64,000 nt of DNA from Actinomadura coerulea (GCF_014208105.1 NZ_JACHMQ010000001.1:7874001-7938000), one strand, 5' to 3'. Positions 32,431 to 41,471 are shown, numbered from the stretch's first letter. The notes: a model not told the origin generated them from the sequence alone. Program-made: numbers and translations.

Positions 32431-32590
32431 CCCCTGGGGCTTCGCCCCTAGACCCCCCTCGGGCTTCGCCCTTCGATTCTTCTCGGGTTTCGCCCTTCGA
32501 TCTCGGCCCGGCCCCCTGCGGCCCCTCGACCTCCCCTCGGGCTTCGGCCTTCGACCTCGGCCCGGTGCGGCTCCCGACCTCCCCTCAGTT
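32431..32590. repeat. Interspersed GGGCTTCGCCC hairpin repeats
   Basis: Five or so imperfect copies of a unit like CTCGGGCTTCGCCCTTCGA occur back to back, each able to form a tiny GGGC-TTC-GCCC hairpin. Similar units lie behind the second tRNA copy. The 32366-32785 gap holds this array, a C-rich stretch and then the promoter region of the next gene; no coding frame there has real-gene codon bias. Confidence 0.7.
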
Positions 32591-32785
32591 CGGCCCCTCC
32601 GCCTCCCCGCCCCGGGGGGGGGGTCACCGCTCGGCGACTCCGCTGCCGGAGCTTTGCCGAGCGGCCCTTGCTTGACCCCTTTCGGGGGTGGTGGCGGGTC
32701 TGGGGTGTGTGGTTATGATCGGCGTCTCTTGCTCTCACCTGCTGCTTTGTGTCGACGGTGGGGGCTCTGTGGGGAGGTGGCGGTT

Positions 32786-34357
32786 GTGTCGGTCGTGGAG
32801 CGGGCTCGGCAGCATTCGGTGGGGGATCTGCTGCATCGGACGGCGCGGCGGGATCCTGGGAAGGTGGCCGTCGTCAGCGGGTCGCTGCGGGTCACCTACG
32901 CCGAGTTCGACGTCGCGGTGAACCGGGCCGCGCACGCGCTGGCGGCGCGGGGGCTCGGCAAGGGGGACCGGCTGGCGCTGCTCAGCCACAACTGCTGGCA
33001 GTACGCCGTGACGGTGTTCGCCACGGCCAAGCTCGGCGTGGTGCTCGTCCCGGTGAACTTCATGCTGAACGCCGAGGAGATCGCCTACATACTCGGGCAC
33101 TCGGGGGCGTCCGGGATCATCGCGGAGGACGCGCTCGCCGCCACCGCGGACAAGGCCCTCGCCGCGGCCGGTGTCCAGGACGGGGTGCGCGGGTGGATCC
33201 CGCTGTCGGGCGCCGCGCCGGGCGAAGGATGGGAGGACGTCGACGCCTGGTGGCGCGAGGGGCCGTCCACGGCGCCGGACGTCCTGGTCGGGGACGACGA
33301 CCCGCTGCGGATCATGTACACCTCGGGGACCGAGTCGCGGCCCAAGGGAGTGGTGCTGACCAGCCGGTCCCTCGTCAGCCAGTACGTGAGCTGTGTGATC
33401 GACGGTGAGATGAGCGCCGACGACGTCGAGGCGCACACGCTGCCGATGTACCACTGCGCGCAGCTCGACTGCTTCTTCTCCGTCGACGTCTACCTGGGCG
33501 CCACCAGCATCATCCTGCCGGGGCCGGACCCCGCGGCGCTGCTGGAGACGATCGAGCGGGAGAAGGTCACCAAGCTCTTCTGCCCGCCGACCGTCTGGAT
33601 CTCGCTGCTGCGCCACCCCGACTTCGAGCGGCGCGACCTGTCGAGCCTGCGGAAGGGCTACTACGGGGCGTCGCCCATGCCCGTCGAAGTGCTCCGGGAA
33701 CTGATGCGGCGGCTGCCGGACGTGCGGCTGTGGAACTTCTACGGGCAGACGGAGATGGCGCCGCTCGCCACCATCCTCAAGCCCCACGAGCAGCTCGAAC
33801 GGGCCGGGAGCGCGGGGCGAGCGGCCGTCAACGTGGAGACCATGCTCGTCGACGACGAAGGCTCGCCGGTGCCGGCCGGGGAGGTCGGCGAGATCGTCCA
33901 CCGCAGCCCCCACGCCGCGCTCGGGTACTACCGCGACGAGGAGAAGACCGCCGAGGCGTTCCGGGGCGGATGGTTCCACTCCGGCGACCTCGGGATCATG
34001 ACCGAGGACGGCTACCTGTCGGTGGTCGACCGCAAGAAGGACATGATCAAGACGGGGGGCGAGAACGTCGCCAGCCGGGAGGTCGAGGAGGCCGTCTACG
34101 AGCTCGACGGGGTGGCCGAGGTCGCCGTCTTCGGCATCAGCCACCCGCACTGGATCGAAGCCGTCACCGCTGTGGTCGTGCCGAAGCCCGGCGCCGCACT
34201 GACCGCGGACGACGTGCATGCCCATGCTCGCGAGCGTCTCGCCTCCTACAAGCGCCCCAAGTACGTGGTGCTCGCCGACGCGCTGCCCAAGAACCCCAGC
34301 GGCAAGATTCTCAAGCGGGATCTGCGGGAGCGGCACGCGGGGCTCGCGCAGGCCTGA
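32786..34357 (+). CDS. FadD-like acyl-CoA synthetase
   Basis: A 523-residue adenylate-forming ligase. Motifs in order are IMYTSGTESRPKGVVLT (phosphate loop), LWNFYGQTEMAPLAT, WFHSGDLGIMTEDGYL, VDRKKDMIKTGGENVAS (hinge) and the terminal LPKNPSGKILKRDLRE with the catalytic lysine. The full set implies an active fatty or aromatic acyl-CoA synthetase. GTG 32786 is chosen because GGGGAGG is eight bases upstream; the open frame before it is a low-complexity repeat region. It converges on the PucR regulator with six bases between stops. Confidence 0.9.
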   Translation: MSVVERARQHSVGDLLHRTARRDPGKVAVVSGSLRVTYAEFDVAVNRAAHALAARGLGKGDRLALLSHNCWQYAVTVFATAKLGVVLVPVNFMLNAEEIAYILGHSGASGIIAEDALAATADKALAAAGVQDGVRGWIPLSGAAPGEGWEDVDAWWREGPSTAPDVLVGDDDPLRIMYTSGTESRPKGVVLTSRSLVSQYVSCVIDGEMSADDVEAHTLPMYHCAQLDCFFSVDVYLGATSIILPGPDPAALLETIEREKVTKLFCPPTVWISLLRHPDFERRDLSSLRKGYYGASPMPVEVLRELMRRLPDVRLWNFYGQTEMAPLATILKPHEQLERAGSAGRAAVNVETMLVDDEGSPVPAGEVGEIVHRSPHAALGYYRDEEKTAEAFRGGWFHSGDLGIMTEDGYLSVVDRKKDMIKTGGENVASREVEEAVYELDGVAEVAVFGISHPHWIEAVTAVVVPKPGAALTADDVHAHARERLASYKRPKYVVLADALPKNPSGKILKRDLRERHAGLAQA

Positions 34358-34363
34358 TCCATC

Positions 34364-35452
34364 TCAGGCCAGGTGTGGGGCGATCGTCAGGGCCAGGTGA
34401 AGGGTCAGGCGGTCTTGTCCCTCGGTGAGGGACAGGGACGTCAACTCCTCTATGCGGCGCAGGCGGTGGTAGAGGGTCTGGCGGTGGATGTTCAGGGTCT
34501 TCGCTGTCCGCTGGACGTTCCCCGCCAGGTCCAAGTAGGTGCGGGCTGTGGTGGCGAGGTCCTCGTGTTGCAGGAGGCGTTCGGTTCCTGGGGTCTGGGT
34601 CGTCTGGGCCAGGGCCTCGTCGCCCGCGGTGCGGAGTAGGCGCAGGACGCCCAGGGACGTCCAGTCGCGGGTCTCTCCAGGGGCTGCGGTGCGGGCGGCC
34701 ACGCGGGCTCGGAGCCAGCCCTCGTGGACGTCGTCCAAGGTGGGGCAGGGCGAGTGCACCCCCGTCTGGACGGGGGCGTTGCGTTCCTCCAGGAGGCGGC
34801 GCGCGCGGGTCAGGGCGGCCGGGGCGTTGCCCACCGGGAGGAGCAGGACGTGGTCGCGCTGCCACACCGTCGCCAGGACGGAGTGGGGGAGCAGCCACGG
34901 GTTGAGGGGCTCGGGGCTCGGGGTCCGCAGCACGGCCACCGTGAGGGGCGTTTCGACCGCTCCGGCGTCGGTCAGGTCGTCGGCCGCCTGGGTCCGGACG
35001 TCGGGGTGCGTGGACAGCAGGTCGGCGACCTTCCAGCTCAGGTCGTCGCGCTCGCGGGCCTGGCGGGCCATGAGGAGGCCGGCGCGCTCGCACAGGGGCA
35101 TGGCCCTGGCCGCCTGAGGGTCGGTGATGCGCTGCCGGTCGTCCAGCAGCCACAGGTAGCCGTAGGTGACGTTGTTCCAGCGGACGGGCAGGCACAGGCG
35201 GGCGAGCTGGCCCAGGGCGGCGTCGGCCGGGATGCGGACGGGACCCGTCGCGCGGGCGATGCCGTGGCGCTCGAACCGGGCGCGGACGGCCCCGGTGGCG
35301 CGGCGGTGCAGGATCGAGTCCATCCGGACGGGGTCGATCGTGTCGCCGTGCGCGGCGTAGGCGACCAGATGGAAGTCGCGGTCCTCCAGGGTCGCGGGCG
35401 CGCCCAGGAGGTCGGCGGCCTGTTCCACGATCTCCTGGAGGTCGAGAGCCAT
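34364..35452 (-). CDS. pruC: PucR family regulator of proline catabolism (PruC-like)
   Basis: A 362-residue PucR/CdaR-type activator. The C-terminal helix-turn-helix reads TYLDLAGNVQRTAKTLNIHR then QTLYHRLRRIEELTSLSL, and the middle is the GGDEF-like regulatory region. It is divergent from pruB-pruA by 117 bases, the same layout as mycobacterial pruC with pruBA, where PruC activates the operon in response to proline. ATG 35452 is chosen for its GAAGGAAG ribosome site; an ATG at 35470 would add six residues. The gene symbol rests on context plus family. Confidence 0.75.
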   Translation of the reverse strand: MALDLQEIVEQAADLLGAPATLEDRDFHLVAYAAHGDTIDPVRMDSILHRRATGAVRARFERHGIARATGPVRIPADAALGQLARLCLPVRWNNVTYGYLWLLDDRQRITDPQAARAMPLCERAGLLMARQARERDDLSWKVADLLSTHPDVRTQAADDLTDAGAVETPLTVAVLRTPSPEPLNPWLLPHSVLATVWQRDHVLLLPVGNAPAALTRARRLLEERNAPVQTGVHSPCPTLDDVHEGWLRARVAARTAAPGETRDWTSLGVLRLLRTAGDEALAQTTQTPGTERLLQHEDLATTARTYLDLAGNVQRTAKTLNIHRQTLYHRLRRIEELTSLSLTEGQDRLTLHLALTIAPHLA

Positions 35453-35569
35453 CGCGCTTCCTTCGTACATCTGTATGAGGACGGACCACCCTGAAAGTGG
35501 CGTTTGACTATAGGGGGTGCGCGCCGGTGCTCCTAACGTGCGAGGTGTTCCTTGATGTTGGAGGCTTCC

Positions 35570-36478
35570 ATGCTCAGCCCGCTTCTTCTCGCCGCCGCGC
35601 GCAGCGGACGGATGCGCGATGTCATCACCTCCGTGCCGCTGACCAGGGGAGTCGTCGACCGGTTCGTCGCCGGGGACGATCTCGACGCCGCCCTTGAGGC
35701 CGTGCGGGAACTGCGGGGCGGCGGGCTGGAGGTCACCCTCGACCACCTGGGGGAGGACACCCGCGAACCCGCCCAGGCGCGGGCCACCCGGGACGCCTAC
35801 CTGCGGCTGTTCGACGCGTTCGGCGAGCAGGGGCTCGCCGGGGGCTCCGACGCCTCGGTGAAGCTGTCCGCGCTCGGGCAGGCGCTGCCCGGCGACCTCG
35901 CGCTCGACCACGCGCGGGAGATCTGCTCCGCGGCGGGGCGCGCCGGCATGACCGTCACCCTCGACATGGAGGACCACACGACCGTGGACTCCACGCTGGA
36001 GGTCCTCGGGAAGCTGCGCGTCGACTTCCCGTGGGTCGGGGTCGCCGTCCAGGCGATGCTGCGGCGCACTGACGGCGACCTGCGGGACCTCGTGGGCGAG
36101 GGGTCGCGCGTGCGGCTCGTCAAGGGCGCCTACGCCGAGCCCGCGTCGGTGGCGTACCAGAGCCGGCACGAGGTGGACCGGGCGTACGTGCGGGCGCTGC
36201 GGCGCCTCATGCGGGGCGACGGGTACCCGATGGTCGCCAGCCACGACCCCCGCATCATCGAGATCGCGCTGACCCTGGCCGCCGAGCGGTCGCCGTCCTC
36301 CTACGAGTTCCAGATGCTCTACGGGATCCGGGCCGCCGAGCAGGAGCGGCTCGCCCAGGGACACCGGATGCGCGTCTACGTCCCCTACGGGGCCGACTGG
36401 TACGGCTACTTCATGCGGCGGCTCGCCGAACGGCCCGCCAACCTCGCCTTCTTCCTCCGTTCGTTCGTATCCCGCTAA
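35570..36478 (+). CDS. pruB: Proline dehydrogenase
   Basis: A monofunctional FAD-dependent proline dehydrogenase of 302 residues that oxidises proline to pyrroline-5-carboxylate. Barrel motifs are visible: EVTLDHLGED, SVKLSALGQ, VTLDMEDHTTVDSTLEV, VRLVKGAYAEP, MVASHDPRII, FQMLYGIRAAEQERLA and the proline-binding YGADWYGYFMRRLAERPAN. ATG 35570 has GGAGG five bases upstream; the upstream TTG/ATG codons lie in the ribosome site region. It is nine bases upstream of pruA, so the two are one operon and the toxic intermediate can be passed on at once. Confidence 0.92.
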   Translation: MLSPLLLAAARSGRMRDVITSVPLTRGVVDRFVAGDDLDAALEAVRELRGGGLEVTLDHLGEDTREPAQARATRDAYLRLFDAFGEQGLAGGSDASVKLSALGQALPGDLALDHAREICSAAGRAGMTVTLDMEDHTTVDSTLEVLGKLRVDFPWVGVAVQAMLRRTDGDLRDLVGEGSRVRLVKGAYAEPASVAYQSRHEVDRAYVRALRRLMRGDGYPMVASHDPRIIEIALTLAAERSPSSYEFQMLYGIRAAEQERLAQGHRMRVYVPYGADWYGYFMRRLAERPANLAFFLRSFVSR

Positions 36479-36487
36479 GGAGTTTCC

Positions 36488-38119
36488 ATGGACGCCGTCA
36501 CCAACGTTCCGACACCGGCGAACGAGCCGGTGCGCGGCTATGCGCCCGGCAGCGCCGAGCGGGCCCGGCTGGAGGCGAAGCTCGCCGAGCTGACCGCCGA
36601 GTCCCCGATCGACCTGCCGATGACGATCGGGGGCGAGCGGCGGCTCGGGGCGGGCGCCAAGGTCGCCGTCGTCCAGCCGCACCGGCACGCGTCGGTGCTC
36701 GGCACCTTCGGGACCGCCACCGAGCAGGACGCGCGGGACGCCGTGGCCGCGGCGCTCGAGGCCGCGCCCGCCTGGCGGTCGATGGCCTTCGACGACCGGG
36801 CCGCGATCTTCCTGCGGGCCGCCGACCTGCTCGCCGGGCCGTGGCGGGAGACGCTGCTGGCCGCGACGATGCTCGGGCAGTCCAAGACCGTCCAGCAGGC
36901 GGAGATCGACAGCCCCTGCGAGCTCGTCGACTTCTGGCGCTTCAACGTGCACTTCGCCCGGCGCGTCCTCGCCGAGCAGCCGATCAGCAGCCCCGGCGTG
37001 TGGAACCGGTCCGACCACCGGCCGCTGGAGGGGTTCGTCTACGCGATCACCCCCTTCAACTTCACCGCGATCGCCGCGAACCTGCCGACCGCGCCCGCCC
37101 TGATGGGCAACGTCGTGGTGTGGAAGCCCTCGCCCACGCAGACCTACTCCGCCGTGCTCCTCATGAGGCTGCTGGAGGAGGCCGGGCTCCCGCCCGGCGT
37201 GATCAACCTCGTGACCGGCGACGGGCTCGCGGTCTCGGACGTGGCGCTCCAGCACCCCGACCTCGCCGGGATCCACTTCACCGGCTCCACCGCGACGTTC
37301 CAGCACCTGTGGAAGACGGTCGGCGCCAACATCGAGAAGTACCGCGGCTACCCGCGGGTCGTGGGGGAGACCGGCGGCAAGGACTTCGTCGTCGCCCACC
37401 CGTCCGCCGACCCCGCCGTGCTGAAGACGGCGCTCGTCCGCGGCGCCTTCGAGTACCAGGGCCAGAAGTGCTCCGCCGCGTCCCGCGCCTACGTCCCGCG
37501 CTCCATCTGGGAGAACGGGTTCAAGGAGGAGCTGGCCGCCGAGGTCGACGGGCTCACCATGGGCGACGTCGCCGACCTGTCCAACTTCATGGGCGCCGTG
37601 ATCGACGAGCGGGCCTTCGCCAAGAACAAGGCCGCCATCGAGCGCGCCCAGAGCGACCCGGACGTCGAGATCGTGGCCGGCGGCACCTGCGACGACTCCG
37701 TCGGGTACTTCGTGCGGCCCACCGTGCTCGTGTCCGGCGACCCCGAGAACGAGATCTTCCGGACCGAGTACTTCGGGCCGGTCCTCGGCGTCCACGTGTA
37801 CGAGGACGACGAGTACGACGAGATGCTCGCCCAGATGGAGTCGGTCGCCGACTACGCCCTGACCGGCGCCGTCATCGCCACCGACCGGGCCGCGGCGGCG
37901 CACACCGCCGAGGTGCTCCGGTACGCCGCCGGCAACTTCTACATCAACGACAAGCCCACCGGCGCCGTCGTCGGGCAGCAGCCGTTCGGCGGCGCCCGGG
38001 CCTCCGGCACCAACGACAAGGCCGGCTCGGTGCTCAACCTGCTGCGCTGGACGTCCCCCCGCTCGATCAAGGAGACGTTCGTCCCGCCGACGGACTACCG
38101 CTACCCGCACATGGGGTAG
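36488..38119 (+). CDS. pruA: L-glutamate gamma-semialdehyde dehydrogenase (P5C dehydrogenase)
   Basis: Completes proline breakdown by oxidising glutamate semialdehyde to glutamate with NAD. The 543-residue protein belongs to the ALDH4 group. Visible are YAITPFNFTAIAANLPTAP, VVWKPSPTQTYSA, HFTGSTATFQHLW, the general-base Glu in VGETGGKDF, and the nucleophile in YQGQKCSAASRAYVP. YFGPVLGVHVY and KPTGAVVGQQPFGGARASGT complete the signature. It follows pruB after nine bases with AAGGAG as ribosome site and ends at a strong hairpin. Confidence 0.95.
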   Translation: MDAVTNVPTPANEPVRGYAPGSAERARLEAKLAELTAESPIDLPMTIGGERRLGAGAKVAVVQPHRHASVLGTFGTATEQDARDAVAAALEAAPAWRSMAFDDRAAIFLRAADLLAGPWRETLLAATMLGQSKTVQQAEIDSPCELVDFWRFNVHFARRVLAEQPISSPGVWNRSDHRPLEGFVYAITPFNFTAIAANLPTAPALMGNVVVWKPSPTQTYSAVLLMRLLEEAGLPPGVINLVTGDGLAVSDVALQHPDLAGIHFTGSTATFQHLWKTVGANIEKYRGYPRVVGETGGKDFVVAHPSADPAVLKTALVRGAFEYQGQKCSAASRAYVPRSIWENGFKEELAAEVDGLTMGDVADLSNFMGAVIDERAFAKNKAAIERAQSDPDVEIVAGGTCDDSVGYFVRPTVLVSGDPENEIFRTEYFGPVLGVHVYEDDEYDEMLAQMESVADYALTGAVIATDRAAAAHTAEVLRYAAGNFYINDKPTGAVVGQQPFGGARASGTNDKAGSVLNLLRWTSPRSIKETFVPPTDYRYPHMG

Positions 38120-38142
38120 GCGCCCCGCCGCTCCGGCTCCGG

Positions 38143-38171
38143 CGGGCCCGCACCCGGGTGGTGCGGGCCCG
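38143..38171 (+). terminator. Terminator of pruB-pruA operon
   Basis: CGGGCCCGCACC (38143-38154) pairs perfectly with GGTGCGGGCCCG (38160-38171) around CGGGT, 24 bases after the pruA stop. Confidence 0.75.
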
Positions 38172-38228
38172 CCCGCGTGACGAGGACAGGATCCCCTTAC
38201 TCGTCACAGCTAGTGTCCGACCATCACC

Positions 38229-38648
38229 ATGGGTAATCTCTGGGTCGTGGGAAAGCGTGCGACCAGGGCAGACCGGCCGCGTGCGCGAGTGATCCGCGCA
38301 TGGGTGCTGGCCGCGATCCCCCTGGTGCTGCTGCTGCACGGGGTGAGCCACTCCAGCGGCCACCACGGCAGCGCGGCGTACATCGCCGAAGCCGACCCGC
38401 CGGCCGCCGCGGCGTCCTGCATGACCTCGCCCGCCCGCGGCGCGGACGCCCTCACCCGGCCGTCCGCCTCGCACTGCGAGTCCGACCACGGCTCCTACTT
38501 CGGAGGCGCCGCGCACTTCCCGCCCAGCGGCACCGCGCCCGCCGCGACCGCCGTGGCCCGGCGCCCGGCGGCCGGCACCGGCAGGCCCCCGGCGGCCGGA
38601 GGCCCGGCGGCGCCGCCCCGCAACCGATCGCAGATCCTGCGCTGCTAG
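38229..38648 (+). CDS. Hypothetical small membrane or secreted protein
   Basis: A 139-residue frame with one N-terminal hydrophobic segment (AWVLAAIPLVLLLHGVSHSS) preceded by a very basic stretch, then a His/Ser/Ala/Pro-rich outer part with two cysteines and several histidines (HSSGHHGSAAYIAEA, SHCESDHGSYFGG). The layout resembles the small actinobacterial DUF6153-type membrane proteins, but I cannot claim membership. The start is uncertain (ATG 38229 or GTG 38247), with no clear ribosome site. It precedes the carbonic anhydrase by about 100 bases; the His-rich face might hint at metal binding. Confidence 0.5.
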   Translation: MGNLWVVGKRATRADRPRARVIRAWVLAAIPLVLLLHGVSHSSGHHGSAAYIAEADPPAAAASCMTSPARGADALTRPSASHCESDHGSYFGGAAHFPPSGTAPAATAVARRPAAGTGRPPAAGGPAAPPRNRSQILRC

Positions 38649-38745
38649 AACCGGGCGCCCTCGTGGACGAGCGCGCGGCCGAACGCGTGCCCACTCCGCG
38701 TGCCCGCACCCGGCTTCGTCATCGACAGCGAAGGATCAGCTCCCC

Positions 38746-39300
38746 ATGCAACCCCTGATCGACCATGCCCGCCTCGCCCCGCAGCGTCACGGCGGCGCGA
38801 CGGCCCCCGCGCCGCGGGCGATGTTCATCGCCTGCTCCGACGCTCGGCTCGTGCCGACCGAACTGACCGGCGCCCGGCCGGGAGAACTGTTCGAGCTGCG
38901 CACCGCCGGCAACGTCATCCCGCCGCACCGGATCGGACGGCTCACCGCCGAGGCCGCGACAGTGGAGTACGCCGTCAACGTGCTGCGCGTCACCGACCTG
39001 ATCCTGTGCGGCCACACCCAGTGCGGCGCCGTCCAGGCGCGGACCCGCTCACAGGCCCCGCGGACGGCGCCGACGATGTGGCTGTGGCTGCTCCAGACCC
39101 ACCACTGGCGCCGCCTGCACACCCCCGACGCGGACCCCGGGCACCAGCACCTGCTCGCCCAGGCGGACAAACTGCGCCGCTACCCGGCGGTGACGAGAAG
39201 CCTGCGTGCCAGGCGCCTGCGCATGCACCTCTGGTACTACGACGTCGACACCGCGACGGTCTCGGCCCACCAGGAGGACGGGGTCTTCGCCCCTCTCTAA
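38746..39300 (+). CDS. Beta-class carbonic anhydrase
   Basis: Interconverts CO2 and bicarbonate in the cytosol. The 184-residue protein has the zinc ligands of the beta class: C30 and D32 (with R34) in IACSDARLVP, and H90 and C93 in LCGHTQCGAV. FELRTAGNVIPPH is the conserved dimer loop and VEYAVNVLRVTDLIL the strand before the zinc His. The C-terminal half is a short version of the family, ending HLWYYDVDTATVSAHQEDG. AAGGATCAG precedes the ATG. No obvious partner gene is near. Confidence 0.9.
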   Translation: MQPLIDHARLAPQRHGGATAPAPRAMFIACSDARLVPTELTGARPGELFELRTAGNVIPPHRIGRLTAEAATVEYAVNVLRVTDLILCGHTQCGAVQARTRSQAPRTAPTMWLWLLQTHHWRRLHTPDADPGHQHLLAQADKLRRYPAVTRSLRARRLRMHLWYYDVDTATVSAHQEDGVFAPL

Positions 39301-39329
39301 CGGCCCGGAGAAGTCCCACCTCGTGGGCT

Positions 39330-40553
39330 CTACGGCCGCTTCCCCGGCCGCCCCCTGACACCCGTCGCCGGAAGTGAGACCCAGCCGCGGGTGAAAGGGG
39401 ACTGGATGCGCACGGCGTTCTCCAGGTCCACTCCGATGTGGGGGTGGGCCTGGAGAAGCTCCTCCAGTGCGACGCGTGCCTGTAGCTTCGCCAGGTGCGA
39501 CCCGATGCAGAAGTGCACACCACTGGAGAAACCCAGGTGGCGCGGAATCTCGCGGGTGACGTCAAGCTCGTTGGCCGACGAGCCGAACTCCCGCTCGTCC
39601 CGGTTCGCCGACCCGAACAGCATCATCACCTTCTCGCCCTCCGGGATCCGCGTCCCGTGCAGCGTCACCGGGCGCGTGGTCGTCCGGGCCAGTGCCTGGA
39701 CGGAGCTCTCCAGACGCAGGAACTCCATCAGCGCGTTCGGTATCAGCGACGGATCGGCCGCCAGGAGCTCGCGCTGCCCGTGGTCGCCGTCCAGCAGCGC
39801 CACGCCGTGCGAGATCAGGTTCCCGGTCGTGTCGTTGCCGCCCGCGACCATCACGAAGCAGAACCCGAGAACGTCCCAGTCGGAGAGGCGCTCCCCGTCC
39901 ACCTCCGCGGCCGCCAGCGCGCTGACCAGGTCGTCGGACGGGTCGGCCCGGCGCGCGGCGATCACATCGCTGAAGTAGCCGAACATCTCCGCCACCGCGT
40001 TCACCGCCCCGTCCCCGGCCGAGCGCAGGCCGAACCCCTCGTCCTGCAAGGTCGTCAGGGCGGACACCCACGGATCGAACCGCGCCCGGTCGGCCTCCGG
40101 GACGCCGAGCAGGTGCGCCAGCGCGAACGTCGGCAGCGGCGAGGAGAAGTCCCGGTGCAGGTCGGGCGTCTCGCCGTCGGCGGCCCTGCGCTCCATCACC
40201 GCGATCCGGGAGCGGACGAACCCGCGCAGGAGGCCTTCGAGCGCCGCCGTCCGGCGCGGCGTGAAACCGCGGCTGATCAGGCGCCGCAGCACCGTGTGCC
40301 GCGGCGGATCCAGCATCACGATCGTCGGGGCCAGGCCCAGCGCCCCGATCTCGTCCGGGTGGAACGTCAGGCCCTGCGCCGACGAGAACGCCCCCGCGTC
40401 CCGCGTCGCCGCCCACACGTCCTCGAACCGCGACAGCGCCCAGAACGGCGGCTCCACGTGGCGGTGCACCGGCTCCTCGTCCCGGAGCCGCCGGTAGGCC
40501 GCATACGGATCCGCCTGGAAACCGGGATCGAAGGGATCGTAGACGTCCGCCAT
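39330..40553 (-). CDS. Cytochrome P450
   Basis: A soluble bacterial class I P450 of 407 residues. The I helix reads VMVAGGNDTTGNLISHG, the K helix is FLRLESSVQALART with E-x-x-R replaced in register by E-S-S-V-like text after MEFLRLE, and the haem loop is LGFSSGVHFCIGSHLAKLQA with the thiolate at about C349. Electron partners are not encoded nearby. The substrate is unknown. The gene is divergent from a TetR regulator, and the 57-base gap is almost filled by a symmetrical operator, so it is probably a repressed, inducible monooxygenase. GGAGG precedes the ATG at 40553. Confidence 0.9.
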   Translation of the reverse strand: MADVYDPFDPGFQADPYAAYRRLRDEEPVHRHVEPPFWALSRFEDVWAATRDAGAFSSAQGLTFHPDEIGALGLAPTIVMLDPPRHTVLRRLISRGFTPRRTAALEGLLRGFVRSRIAVMERRAADGETPDLHRDFSSPLPTFALAHLLGVPEADRARFDPWVSALTTLQDEGFGLRSAGDGAVNAVAEMFGYFSDVIAARRADPSDDLVSALAAAEVDGERLSDWDVLGFCFVMVAGGNDTTGNLISHGVALLDGDHGQRELLAADPSLIPNALMEFLRLESSVQALARTTTRPVTLHGTRIPEGEKVMMLFGSANRDEREFGSSANELDVTREIPRHLGFSSGVHFCIGSHLAKLQARVALEELLQAHPHIGVDLENAVRIQSPFTRGWVSLPATGVRGRPGKRP

Positions 40554-40565
40554 GCCGGCCTCCGG

Positions 40566-40602
40566 TACTAACAGGCGCCGTTATTAACGCCCACTGTTAG
40601 TA
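40566..40602. promoter_or_regulatory. TetR operator between P450 and tetR
   Basis: TACTAACAG (40566-40574) and CTGTTAGTA (40594-40602) are perfect inverted repeats, and CGTTATTAACG in the centre forms a second dyad, so four TAAC/GTTA half-sites lie in 37 bases. TAGTAT (40598-40603) overlaps the right arm and ends seven bases before the tetR start, so bound repressor would block that promoter. Confidence 0.75.
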
Positions 40603-40610
40603 TCACCGGC

Positions 40611-41246
40611 GTGCCGAAGGACGCAAGAGCCACCCGCGACGCCCTCATCCACGCCGGCGCCCACCTCTTCGCCGCCCACGGCATCGACGCCACCCGCACC
40701 CGCGACATCGTCGCCCTCGCCGGACAAGCCAACGACTCCGCCGTCACCTACCACTTCGGCTCCCGCGACGGCCTCCTCAACGCCATCCTCCGCGCCGGCG
40801 TCACCCGCATGGAACCCGCCCGCACCGCCACCCTCCCCACCCTCCACGCAGGCGACATCCCCCTCATCGTCCACGCCATCGTCCAACCCACCGCCGAAGA
40901 ACTCCGCACCCCCCACGGCCGCGACTTCCTCCGCATCACCGCCCAACTCGCCGGACGCGCCGGAATCCGCGAACACCACCCCCCACCCCTCCTCCACGAC
41001 ACCGCCCTCCAACAACAACTCCACCTCCTCCAAACCGCCTGCCGCGCCACCCTCCCCGAACCCCTCGCCCTCGAACGCATCTCCCTCTTCATCGCCTTCC
41101 TCACCGCCGCCCTAGCCGACCGCGCCACCCGCACCCACCACCCCGAAACACCCCCACCCGCCCCGGAACATGACACCTTCACCACCGACCTCACCGCCAT
41201 GCTCACCGCCGCCCTCCAAGCCCCCCACCCCAACCCGTTTGCCTAA
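40611..41246 (+). CDS. TetR family transcriptional regulator
   Basis: A 211-residue TetR repressor. The N-terminal helix-turn-helix reads DALIHAGAHLFAAHGIDATR, then TRDIVALAGQANDSAVTYHF and GSRDGLLNAIL; the rest is a helical ligand domain with a TetR_C-like end. The GTG at 40611 is probably leaderless. The codon choice is odd: Glu is almost always GAA, Gln CAA and third-position G is avoided, unlike the P450 next door. It should control itself and the P450 through the dyads in the gap. Confidence 0.88.
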   Translation: MPKDARATRDALIHAGAHLFAAHGIDATRTRDIVALAGQANDSAVTYHFGSRDGLLNAILRAGVTRMEPARTATLPTLHAGDIPLIVHAIVQPTAEELRTPHGRDFLRITAQLAGRAGIREHHPPPLLHDTALQQQLHLLQTACRATLPEPLALERISLFIAFLTAALADRATRTHHPETPPPAPEHDTFTTDLTAMLTAALQAPHPNPFA

Positions 41247-41278
41247 CCACCCCCCACCCCATACAGTTAAGACATCAC

Positions 41279-41352
41279 CGCGGGGTGGAGCAGTTCGGTA
41301 GCTCGCTGGGCTCATAACCCAGAGGTCGCAGGTTCAAATCCTGCCCCCGCTA
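41279..41352 (+). tRNA. Initiator tRNA-Met (CAT), copy 2
   Basis: Identical in all 74 positions to the copy at 32239-32312, including the C1:U72 mismatch and GGG/CCC anticodon stem pairs. TACAGT at 41262-41267 would serve as -10 box in place of TAGACT. Confidence 0.95.
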
Positions 41353-41361
41353 CTGGTCCTA

Positions 41362-41405
41362 GGGTCCTCCTGGTCGCCGCTTTGCGGCTTCCGCCAGGGG
41401 GACCC
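41362..41405 (+). terminator. Terminator of tRNA-fMet copy 2
   Basis: Same hairpin as behind copy 1, with one C-to-T change in the left arm (GGGTCCTCCTGG) that turns a G-C into a G-T pair. Confidence 0.8.
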
Positions 41406-41471
41406 TTCGCATTTCGCCCGGGGGGGCGACCCCCCGGATCCCCCCGTTCCTCCGCCTCCCCCACCCGCCCG

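Larger units (their letters stand above)
32227..32478 (+). repeat. 252-bp duplicated segment carrying tRNA-fMet, copy 1
   Basis: The stretch from TTAAGACATCACCG before the tRNA to TTCGATT beyond its terminator recurs at 41267-41519 with only about three substitutions and one extra G. The tRNA itself is identical in both. The copies are direct repeats 9,040 bases apart. Confidence 0.9.
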
